From assembly GCA_021790495.1 (NCBI GenBank), contig JAJYGZ010000094.1:1-8434 (forward strand): a stretch of DNA of 8,434 nt. Reading direction: 5' to 3'. The stretch comes from Actinomycetes bacterium. GTDB lineage: Bacteria; Actinomycetota; Acidimicrobiia; Acidimicrobiales; Acidimicrobiaceae. Positions 1 through 6,235 of this stretch are shown one piece after another. A program made the translations under genes and the position numbers. Positions within the stretch are counted from its first letter, which is position 1, and each line of letters begins with the position of its first letter. The notes beneath the pieces were generated by a model that was given only the letters and a program-made list of their open reading frames with translations, searched no databases and was not told the DNA's origin.

Positions 1-92
1 GCGCGAGTTGCCCATCACGGCGCCCTGGACGATGAAGCTCGATCCTGACGAACGCATGACGGATGAACTGAAGCGCGGAATCGCAGCAGCGA
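1..92. other. Unassigned stretch upstream of the rsmH reading frame
   Basis: No convincing gene is visible here. The frame that carries RsmH downstream has stops at 33-35, 57-59 and 69-71, so the RsmH N-terminus cannot simply continue upstream. Frame 2 is open from base 2 to 274, but past base 90 it only shadows rsmH. Its first 40 or so residues (reading TMKLDPDERMTDELKRGIA) match no family I can name. Frame 1 contains LDDEARS at 28-48, with the stop directly after. This recalls the LDD-x-ARG stretch that precedes the DMRMD motif of RsmH, but frame and distance are wrong. The stretch could be foreign DNA, degraded rsmH or an assembly junction. Confidence 0.4.
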
Positions 93-695
93 TTGCCACC
101 GGCGATGCGGATGGATTCAGCTTCGAACCTCGATCTTCTCAGCTATCTCGCCACGGTGGACGAGCGCGAATTAGCGAGGTCAATTGCCGAGAACGGGGAG
201 CGCAGCTTCGCACGACTGCTGGCGCGCAAGATCCTAGCCGCGGCGCGATCGGGAACGATTCACGACACGGCTGAGCTTCGCGACGTGGTTGTGGCTACTC
301 TGCCCAAGGCGTACCTCGCCAAGAAAACTGATCCGGCGACCAAAGTCTTTCAGGCGTTGCGAATCGCCGTGAACAACGAGATGGGTCAATTGGACGCCCT
401 GCTCGAAAGCCTCGGCGAGATTTTTGCGCCGGGTGCGCGGATCTGTTTCATCTCGTATCACTCTGGCGAAGACCAGCGGGTCAAGCGGGCCTTTGGCCGT
501 CTGATTCAAGGAGGGTGTATCTGCCCCGCGGCACTTCCCTGCGTTTGCGGTGCCATGGTTACCGCGCGCCCCGTGGGTCGCCTTGAGCGGCCGAGGCCCG
601 ATGAAATTGCGTCGAACCCCCGTTCGCGCTCGGCGCGACTTCGCGCCATTGAGCTGATCGATCCGTTGCCAGTGGCCCTATTGCGAGGACGGTGA
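93..695 (+). CDS. rsmH: RsmH (MraW) 16S rRNA C1402 N4-methyltransferase, C-terminal part only
   Basis: RsmH methylates N4 of C1402 in the 16S rRNA decoding centre using SAM, and it usually sits at the head of dcw clusters. Visible family landmarks are AMRMD at 102-116 (usually DMRMD), TVDERELARSIAENGE, FQALRIAVN at 348-374, SYHSGED at 453-473 (usually SYHSLED), the cysteine cluster CICP...CVCG at 516-551 and NPRSRSARLR at 615-644. The family is normally about 300-340 residues. Here only about 200 are readable, and the N-terminal Rossmann core with its SAM-binding GxGGHS-type motif is absent. The TTG at 93 is only the first usable start; the frame is open from 72, and an ATG lies at 105. Several conserved positions are altered (D to A in DMRMD, L to G in SYHSLED, K-R-T to T-K-V before FQALR). 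As shown, the product would be unlikely to methylate. It may be a pseudogene, a fragment at an assembly break, or the end of a frameshifted gene. The family call is strong; the start and activity are not. Confidence 0.8.
   Translation: MPPAMRMDSASNLDLLSYLATVDERELARSIAENGERSFARLLARKILAAARSGTIHDTAELRDVVVATLPKAYLAKKTDPATKVFQALRIAVNNEMGQLDALLESLGEIFAPGARICFISYHSGEDQRVKRAFGRLIQGGCICPAALPCVCGAMVTARPVGRLERPRPDEIASNPRSRSARLRAIELIDPLPVALLRGR
685..688 (+). promoter_or_regulatory. Probable ribosome binding site of ftsL-like gene
   Basis: GAGG lies 8 bases before the GTG at 697, inside the last codons of rsmH. It supports GTG 697 as the start, one base after the rsmH stop TGA at 693-695. Confidence 0.5.
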
Positions 696-696
696 C

Positions 697-1668
697 GTGG
701 CAGCTAACCCAGCGTCAAGGCGATATAGACCTCAAGGCGTAGGCAGTTTTTCTGACTGGATCGACGAGCGCGAGTTCGAGCAGCGTACGGTTGAACGGGT
801 TCTCTCCCAGGCGGCGGTTGCCGCGCAGATCCAAAGGAACTCAAGTGGCCCCGCTGCGCCGGCGACGCGAAGGCGAGCGACGGCCTCGGCGGCTGCGCCG
901 AGCGAGGCCGGGCCCAAAGCGGCCCGCGCGCGCGCCCAGGCGCCCAGCCCTCGGCGCACCGGTGCACGAGCAAGCGCACACGTCGCCGATATTGGACTTG
1001 CTCCGGCCACCAAGCATCGCCTGGAGCATCTTCGGCCGCTCGCGACCGGAGACGAGCTCAAAGCGCTGCGGCGCTCAGCGCGTCTTCATCGCGCCATGGT
1101 CTTTGGCTCTCTAGTCATCGTGGCGGCCGCAGCCATAATCTCGGTAGTGGCGCGAGCCGAGATCGCCAAGATGCAGCTCAAGGCCGATGCCATCGCTCCG
1201 CAACTTGCGAGTCTGGCAACGCAGAATCAGCTCCTGCGTGTCACTGCCCAGCAACTGAGCGCCCCGGCGCGAATCGCCGCGGTGGCCCAGAGCCAACTAC
1301 ATATGGTCTTTCCGAGTGGTGTCGGAGTCCAGGCCGTCGCTTCACGCACAGGAACGCTCTCGGCGACCTCGCAACCCTACAGCCTCTACTACAGCGCCGC
1401 TGGTGTCGATCCGACCACCACGGTAGCGCCGACGACTACCGCGGCGCCCCCCTCCTCGACCCCAAGTACGGCCGTCGGCTCCGCGCCAGCGGGAGCAGGT
1501 GGCGCCACAAACGCTGCTTCGGGAACTTCGCCAGGGCCGACCACCGCCACCACGGCGCCCGCCCCGGCGCCGGCATCCCCCGCTTCGAGCACGACGAACA
1601 GCACCACACCTTCGTCTCTGACCCTGGTTAGCCCGGTAGGCGCCTCGACCAATTCTTCGGGAGGGTAG
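697..1668 (+). CDS. ftsL: FtsL-like septum protein with long disordered arms
   Basis: FtsL is a bitopic divisome protein that partners DivIC/FtsB and helps activate FtsWI. Sequence identity in this family is low, so the call rests on architecture and on position between rsmH and ftsI. The 323-residue product has a cytoplasmic arm of about 133 residues rich in Ala, Arg and Pro. One membrane segment follows at about residues 134-154 (MVFGSLVIVAAAAIISVVA). After it comes a predicted coiled-coil-like stretch at about 157-190 (LKADAIAPQLASLATQNQLL), then a segment resembling the conserved FtsL end (SAPARIAAVAQSQLHMVFP). Residues 239-323 form a Thr/Pro/Ala/Ser-rich extracytoplasmic tail. At about 323 residues it is much longer than E. 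coli FtsL, though long proline-rich FtsL-like proteins occur at this locus in actinobacteria. The GTG start is one base after rsmH, and the TAG stop abuts the ftsI ATG, so it is probably co-translated with both. Confidence 0.75.
   Translation: MAANPASRRYRPQGVGSFSDWIDEREFEQRTVERVLSQAAVAAQIQRNSSGPAAPATRRRATASAAAPSEAGPKAARARAQAPSPRRTGARASAHVADIGLAPATKHRLEHLRPLATGDELKALRRSARLHRAMVFGSLVIVAAAAIISVVARAEIAKMQLKADAIAPQLASLATQNQLLRVTAQQLSAPARIAAVAQSQLHMVFPSGVGVQAVASRTGTLSATSQPYSLYYSAAGVDPTTTVAPTTTAAPPSSTPSTAVGSAPAGAGGATNAASGTSPGPTTATTAPAPAPASPASSTTNSTTPSSLTLVSPVGASTNSSGG
1411..1665 (+). repeat. Low-complexity Thr/Pro/Ala-rich coding tail of FtsL
   Basis: Codons for residues 239-323 encode almost only T, P, A, S, G and V. 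The tail opens with a tandem pair of six-codon units, PTTTVA (1411-1428) and PTTTAA (1429-1446). It looks intrinsically disordered and would lie outside the membrane. Such Thr/Pro/Ala tails resemble O-mannosylated linkers of actinobacterial surface proteins; glycosylation here is only a guess. Confidence 0.6.
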
Positions 1669-3678
1669 ATGTCGATATCAGCGCCGCCACGTCCGGGTAG
1701 AGGAGGGGCCAGCTCAGCCCCGCAGCGCCATCTACGGCAAGAAGGCCCCGCCATGTCGAAGCGAGGCAGGCGCCCACACGGCCTTTCCTGGGTGCCGGTT
1801 TCCAAGCGACGCATCGCTTTAGTGCGGGTCCTGTCGGTAATAGTGCTCAGTCTTCTAGTTGTGAGGCTCGCGGTGGTGAGTCTCTTTCCTTCGGCCAACT
1901 ATCGCCTGCTGGCCGCGGCCGAAGGCTATTCGGTTCTAAAGGTAGTTCCCGAGCGCGGTACCATAGTTGATTCATCCGGCGCGGTCCTGGCGGTTTCGGA
2001 GCCCCGCAATACCGTCGTTGCGGATCCGCTGCTGATACAGAATCCCATCGGCGAATCGACCCTGCTGGGCGCGATCTTGGGCGTAAAGGCGGCGCCGATT
2101 CGCAACGCGATGCTTTCGGCAGGCCAGTTCGTATATATTGCCCATCAAATTACCGCCATCCAAGCTCAAACCATTAGGAACGACGCCGCTTCGCTTCCTG
2201 GAGTTTCCCTCGTCAACGAACCTCTCCGGGTAAGGCCCAATGCCGCGCTCGCGGCCGCGGTTTTGGGCTCGGTGTCGATCTGGGGACAGGGGCAAGGCGG
2301 AATAGAACAGCAGTTCAATGGCGTGCTTAGCGGTAAGAGCGGGAGCGAATTGTTGTATTCCGCCCCATCGGGTTCGACGTTGCCAGGCGGAGTCAAGAGT
2401 ATCGTGGCACCGATACAGGGGAAGAACCTTACCCTCACCTTAGATAGCGCGATCCAACTGCGAACTGAGCAGGCGCTATCGGATGAGATGGTGGCGAGCC
2501 AGGCTCGGGCTGGCGTTGCGATCGTAACCAATCCAAAGACCGGCGCGGTCTTGGCGATGGCGAACCTCGTTGCCGGAGCCCCGGTCAACTCCAACCAGTT
2601 GAGCGGAGCCGCTCCGCCGGCGTATGCCCAGCCGCACTTTAGCTTCACCCAGCAGGCGCCGATTAACATGGCGGTTGATTATGTCTATGAGCCCGGCTCG
2701 GTGGCCAAGATCGCCACTTTTGCCGCTGCGCTTTCCCGCGGCGTGATAACGCCGAGCTCGGAGATAGTCGTTCCGGACCACATTATGGTTGGCGGCTCGC
2801 TCTTTCACGATGCCGAGACGCACGCCCCCGAAGTTCTTTCGCCCCGCAATATCCTCGCCCAGTCCTCGAATGTCGGCACAATCATGATCGCATCGCACCT
2901 CACCCCCAATGAGATCAACAAGTCATTCATGAACTTCGGATGGGGAGTTCCTAGCGGTCTCAATCTTCCTGGGGAGTCTTCGGGCTTTTTGGATCCTCCG
3001 GCACACTGGTCTGGCACCGCCCCGGGTTCGGTTCCCATCGGCCAGGACGAGGCGGTAACTCCCTTGCAGGTGCTTGACTCTTTCAACGCCATCGCCAATT
3101 CGGGAACGCTGGTTACCCCGCGGCTAGTCGAAAAAGTCGGGAGCCACCCGGTGGCGATCAAGTCGCGCCACGTTATCTCTGCCTCGCTCGCAGGCGTGAT
3201 GACCCAACTTCTCTCGGGCGTGACCGGCTCCGACGGGACCGCTCCGGCTGCCGCAGTGCCGGGCTTTAGCATCTCGGGCAAGACCGGCACCGCATCGATA
3301 CCATACGGCGGGGGACGCACTGGATACATCCCCGGCCAATACATGGCGACATTCGTCGGCTTTACTACCGACTCCTCGGTACCGCTCTCCACCATCGTGG
3401 TTCTTACCCAACCCAACCAGCTCTACGGCGGCTTGACCTCGGCCAAGGTCTTCTCTTCGGTGATGACTTATGCGCTCTATCACCTGGGCGCGGTCGCCCG
3501 CCCGGTGGCGGCGCCAGCCGCCGCAACGACGCCGTCTGTTGGCACGGCACCCTCGCTTGGCGCGCCGAGGGGAAATTGTAACTACTTCCCCCATCGTTTC
3601 GGGGCTAGTGTGGTTGGTGCGAGCTGCCGAGCCGCGCGAGGCATGACGAGCGCCACGCTCTTTGGGCCAAGTCCATGA
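1669..3678 (+). CDS. ftsI: FtsI / PBP class B septal transpeptidase
   Basis: This penicillin-binding protein crosslinks septal peptidoglycan (D,D-transpeptidation) as the partner of FtsW. The 669-residue product has a basic N-terminus, a membrane anchor at about residues 49-73 and a PBP dimer domain starting near ERGTIVDSSG (residues 95-104). The transpeptidase domain carries all three active-site motifs: SVAK (catalytic Ser344, Lys347), SSN (399-401) and KTGT (538-541). No PASTA domain follows. Instead residues 607-669 form a tail, first Ala/Pro-rich and then unusually rich in Cys, Asn, Phe and Arg. The ATG at 1669 abuts the ftsL stop, with GGAGG 4 bases before it. An in-frame ATG at 1753 has AAGAAGG 7 bases before it and would remove 28 low-complexity residues, so the true start is uncertain. 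The stop overlaps the murE start (ATGA). Confidence 0.95.
   Translation: MSISAPPRPGRGGASSAPQRHLRQEGPAMSKRGRRPHGLSWVPVSKRRIALVRVLSVIVLSLLVVRLAVVSLFPSANYRLLAAAEGYSVLKVVPERGTIVDSSGAVLAVSEPRNTVVADPLLIQNPIGESTLLGAILGVKAAPIRNAMLSAGQFVYIAHQITAIQAQTIRNDAASLPGVSLVNEPLRVRPNAALAAAVLGSVSIWGQGQGGIEQQFNGVLSGKSGSELLYSAPSGSTLPGGVKSIVAPIQGKNLTLTLDSAIQLRTEQALSDEMVASQARAGVAIVTNPKTGAVLAMANLVAGAPVNSNQLSGAAPPAYAQPHFSFTQQAPINMAVDYVYEPGSVAKIATFAAALSRGVITPSSEIVVPDHIMVGGSLFHDAETHAPEVLSPRNILAQSSNVGTIMIASHLTPNEINKSFMNFGWGVPSGLNLPGESSGFLDPPAHWSGTAPGSVPIGQDEAVTPLQVLDSFNAIANSGTLVTPRLVEKVGSHPVAIKSRHVISASLAGVMTQLLSGVTGSDGTAPAAAVPGFSISGKTGTASIPYGGGRTGYIPGQYMATFVGFTTDSSVPLSTIVVLTQPNQLYGGLTSAKVFSSVMTYALYHLGAVARPVAAPAAATTPSVGTAPSLGAPRGNCNYFPHRFGASVVGASCRAARGMTSATLFGPSP
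1739..1745 (+). promoter_or_regulatory. Candidate ribosome binding site for an alternative ftsI start at 1753
   Basis: AAGAAGG is placed 7 bases before an in-frame ATG at 1753, after which the protein reads MSKRGRRPHG and soon enters the membrane anchor. The residues encoded between 1669 and 1752 have no recognisable homology. This site therefore competes with ATG 1669 as the real start. Confidence 0.35.
3569..3591. promoter_or_regulatory. Imperfect inverted repeat in the ftsI 3' end, upstream of murE
   Basis: GGGGAA at 3569-3574 mirrors TTCCCC at 3586-3591. Further pairs are T3576 with A3584 and GT 3578-3579 with AC 3581-3582, so 9 of 11 pairs are symmetric around base 3580. The centre is AT-rich against a GC-rich background. 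A further GGGG at 3601-3604 could pair with the same CCCC instead. The element lies about 85-105 bases before murE, inside codons of the odd ftsI tail. It could be an operator, an RNA hairpin or chance; no protein partner is known. Confidence 0.25.
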
Positions 3679-5198
3679 GCGTGATCGACTTCGCGGGCCA
3701 AAGCAGCGGAGCGGCGCTACTGGCAAGAGGACGTGAAGAATGCGAGGAGGCAGAGATTCTGCTTAGCGAACTGCTGAAAAAGGCAGGAGTGGTGGCCAAG
3801 GGCCCGCTGTATCGCGATCCGGAAATCTCGGGTATCTCCTTTGACTCCCGAAGCGTCAAACCCGGCGACTTGTTCGTCGGGCTTCCCGGACGCAACTTCG
3901 ACGGAGGAGCCTTCGCGATTGAGGCGATTGAGCGCGGTGCAATGGCGGTAATTGTGGAGCCGAGCGCCGTAGAGGGATTGGCCGGAGTCCGCGACGTGGT
4001 GGTAATCGGCCATGACGCTCCTAACCGCATGCTGCTCGCCGATCTCGCGCTGGGATTTTACGGAGACGTCTCTTCTCAGCTGGCGCTTATCGGCGTAACG
4101 GGGACAAATGGCAAGACCACGGTCACCCACCTTATCGCGTATATCTGTTCTCAGCTGGGACGGCAAAGTTCGGTAATTGGGACCCTAAATGGCGAACGGA
4201 CTACCCCTGAATCCGCAGAGATATTCTCCAGGCTCCGCAATGCTCGTGAAACCGGCGATTTGATCGTTGCCATGGAGGTCTCCTCGATTGCGCTTGATCA
4301 GGAGCGGGTTCGCAATCTTCACTTTCGCGCCAGCGTCTTTATGAATCTCAGCCCCGATCATCTCGATTACCACGGCTCCATGGCGGCCTATTTTGCCGCC
4401 AAGGCGCGGCTTTTCACGCCGCAGTACTCCTCGGTGGGAATCATCAATCGGGACAGCGCATATGGCAAGGCATTGCTTGGGGGCGCCACGATATCCACTA
4501 TGGGCTTTGGCATAGACGACGTGGGCGACGTGGTTACCCGGTCCGGTGTGACTAGCTTCAGCTATCACGGGGCGAGGATCTCTACTTCGCTATTTGGCCG
4601 TCACAATATTTACAACTTGCTCGGAGCGATCGAGTCCGCGCGCCAGCTCGGCTTTGGCCTTAGCGATATTGCTGAGGTGCTTCCGCGCTTCGGCGGAGTA
4701 CCAGGGCGTCTCGAGCGAGTGAATCCCGGGGCCCTCCCAGCTGCTTATGTGGACTACGCCCACTCGCCGGATGCCTTAGAGCAGGTAATTGCCGCTCTTG
4801 GGGGCATCAAGGGGGCTACGGCTCGCATCATCGTGGTTTTTGGAGCAGGCGGGAATCGAGATCGCTCCAAGCGGGCCCTTATGGGAGCGGTGGTCTCTGC
4901 CAATGCCGACTACGCGATCGTCACTAACGACAACCCGCGCGACGAGGATCCCGAAGCCATCGCGGCTTCTGTCGTTGCGGGCTTCGCGTCGGGCCAAAGC
5001 GACTTTGGATACGAGGTCATCTATGATCGCGCCGCCGCTATAGCTCGGGCCATTGAGCTCGCGCGCGACATCGACATCATTTTGGTCGCCGGCAAGGGGC
5101 ACGAGACCTATCAGCAGATTGGCTCGATAACAACACACTTCAGCGATCAGGAGACCTTGGCTGGCCTGCTCGGCCTTGACTTGCCGGAACAGCAGTGA
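3675..5198 (+). CDS. murE: MurE, UDP-MurNAc-tripeptide synthetase (meso-DAP adding)
   Basis: This cytoplasmic Mur ligase adds the third residue to UDP-MurNAc-L-Ala-D-Glu, using ATP. The 507-residue product has an N-terminal UDP-binding domain (ISFDSRSVKPGDLFVGLPG near residues 53-71). The ATPase P-loop GVTGTNGKTT is at 140-149, and the SPDHLDYH segment follows. Lys243 in YFAAKARLF is the probable carbamylated lysine. The C-terminal domain contains DNPR at 419-422, the signature of meso-diaminopimelate ligases, as opposed to lysine-adding enzymes. Length and motifs look complete. The ATG at 3675 overlaps the ftsI stop by 4 bases, which suggests translational coupling. Homology begins only at about residue 28 (ILLSELLKKAG), directly after a perfect AGGAGG, so a later start is possible. 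The stop overlaps the mraY GTG. murF, which usually comes next, is not here. Confidence 0.96.
   Translation: MSVIDFAGQSSGAALLARGREECEEAEILLSELLKKAGVVAKGPLYRDPEISGISFDSRSVKPGDLFVGLPGRNFDGGAFAIEAIERGAMAVIVEPSAVEGLAGVRDVVVIGHDAPNRMLLADLALGFYGDVSSQLALIGVTGTNGKTTVTHLIAYICSQLGRQSSVIGTLNGERTTPESAEIFSRLRNARETGDLIVAMEVSSIALDQERVRNLHFRASVFMNLSPDHLDYHGSMAAYFAAKARLFTPQYSSVGIINRDSAYGKALLGGATISTMGFGIDDVGDVVTRSGVTSFSYHGARISTSLFGRHNIYNLLGAIESARQLGFGLSDIAEVLPRFGGVPGRLERVNPGALPAAYVDYAHSPDALEQVIAALGGIKGATARIIVVFGAGGNRDRSKRALMGAVVSANADYAIVTNDNPRDEDPEAIAASVVAGFASGQSDFGYEVIYDRAAAIARAIELARDIDIILVAGKGHETYQQIGSITTHFSDQETLAGLLGLDLPEQQ
3745..3750 (+). promoter_or_regulatory. Perfect AGGAGG inside the annotated murE 5' end
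   Basis: AGGAGG stands 5 bases before an in-frame ATT codon at 3756, and MurE homology begins at that codon (ILLSELL). ATT is a rare but real initiation codon, known from E. coli infC. The hexamer could equally be an accident of Glu-rich codons (GAG GAG). Treat it as a candidate alternative or internal initiation site. Confidence 0.25.
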
Positions 5199-6235
5199 TT
5201 GCGATTCTGGTCGGGTCGGCGGCGGCCTTTATCGTCGCGGTGGTGATTACCAACTATCTCATCAAGTTGCTGCGCACCTACAAGATTGGTCAGCAGATAC
5301 GCGAAGATGGCCCCCGGCGCCACGTTACCAAGGCGGGGACGCCCACCATGGGCGGGCTGGCGATCATTCTCGGGCTTGTCGTTGGGTACTTCGCCGCTCA
5401 CGCTCGCCTGGGAGTGCCGATAAGCACTGACGGGGTCCTGGTGCTCGCGGTTACCCTCGGAGCAGGTGCGCTCGGATTCGTTGATGACTTGATCAAGGTC
5501 CGCCAAGCACGCTCTCTCGGGCTCACCAAGGTTGCCAAGATATCGGGTCAGGTAGTGGTTGGGGTGGGTTTCGCATTGGCGGCGCACTACTTTGCCCACC
5601 TGCCGACGTCGATCGATTTTGTTCGTTTTTCCGGTTTCGCTATGCAAGTTCCCACCGCGGTATGGGTCGTCTTTGCTGCATTCGTGGTGATCGGAAGCTC
5701 CAATGCGGTGAACCTGACGGATGGCCTGGACGGCCTCGCCGCCGGGGCGGTTATCTTCGCGTTTGGCTGCTTGACGATCATTGGATACTGGCAATTTCGC
5801 CACCAGGATGTCTATCACTTGACCGGCACGCTCGACCTGGCTATCGTCGCGGTGGCGATGACCGGCGCCACCGCGGGCTTTCTATGGTGGAACGCCGCGC
5901 CTGCGAAGATCTTCATGGGCGACACCGGATCCTTGGCTATTGGCGCCGCACTCGGCGCTACGACGCTTTTAATGGGCTTGGATCTCTGGCTCGCGGTGCT
6001 GGCGGGGCTGTTCGTCATCGTCACGCTTTCGGTGGTAATTCAAGTAATCTCGTTCCGCGTCTTTGGGCGCCGGGTATTTCGCATGGCTCCATTGCATCAC
6101 CACTTCGAGCTGCTCGGCTGGCCCGAGACCACGGTCATAGTGCGATTTTGGATGATGGCGGGGATCTTTACTGCCCTGGCGCTTGGCCTCTTTTACGCCG
6201 ACTTCCTCTCGCTCGGCCAGCTGGTGAAGCCGTGA
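5195..6235 (+). CDS. mraY: MraY, phospho-MurNAc-pentapeptide translocase (lipid I synthase)
   Basis: This multi-spanning membrane enzyme transfers phospho-MurNAc-pentapeptide from UDP to undecaprenyl phosphate, making lipid I. The 346-residue product is of normal length and strongly hydrophobic. Family motifs appear in order: KAGTPTMGG (46-54), the aspartate pair DDL (D97, D98), NLTDGLDGL (173-181), FMGDTGS (240-246, with D243) and the histidine cluster APLHHHFE (H301-H303). The GTG start overlaps the murE stop (GTGA) and no later start fits better, since the first membrane helix begins at once. The stop overlaps the murD GTG in the same way. In most dcw clusters murF precedes this gene; here murE does. 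Confidence 0.96.
   Translation: MIAILVGSAAAFIVAVVITNYLIKLLRTYKIGQQIREDGPRRHVTKAGTPTMGGLAIILGLVVGYFAAHARLGVPISTDGVLVLAVTLGAGALGFVDDLIKVRQARSLGLTKVAKISGQVVVGVGFALAAHYFAHLPTSIDFVRFSGFAMQVPTAVWVVFAAFVVIGSSNAVNLTDGLDGLAAGAVIFAFGCLTIIGYWQFRHQDVYHLTGTLDLAIVAVAMTGATAGFLWWNAAPAKIFMGDTGSLAIGAALGATTLLMGLDLWLAVLAGLFVIVTLSVVIQVISFRVFGRRVFRMAPLHHHFELLGWPETTVIVRFWMMAGIFTALALGLFYADFLSLGQLVKP

Noticed and set aside
8..274. Frame-2 open reading frame starting at TTG 8, with an antitoxin-like flavour (MTDELKRGIAAAIATGDADG)
   Set aside because: No motif is firm enough to name a family, and most of it overlaps rsmH in another frame. The GFSF string at 110-124 resembles an RsmH motif, but it overlaps the in-frame MRMD codons, so both cannot be ancestral.
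1389..1898. Reverse-strand open frame of 169 codons opposite the ftsL tail
   Set aside because: It mirrors the low-complexity GC-rich codons of ftsL and the start of ftsI. It has no ribosome site and no recognisable domain.
2805..3416. Reverse-strand open frame of about 200 codons opposite ftsI
   Set aside because: It is a shadow of the clearly coding ftsI transpeptidase domain, which carries all catalytic motifs on the + strand.
3576..3611. Possible promoter: TTGTAA at 3576 and TAGTGT at 3606
   Set aside because: The spacing is 24 bases, far from the usual 16-18, and neither box is a good match.
5662..6231. Upstream extension of the murD frame, giving a 623-residue protein
   Set aside because: This part lies wholly inside mraY in another frame, its residues have no MurD homology, and GTG 6232 fits the family start.
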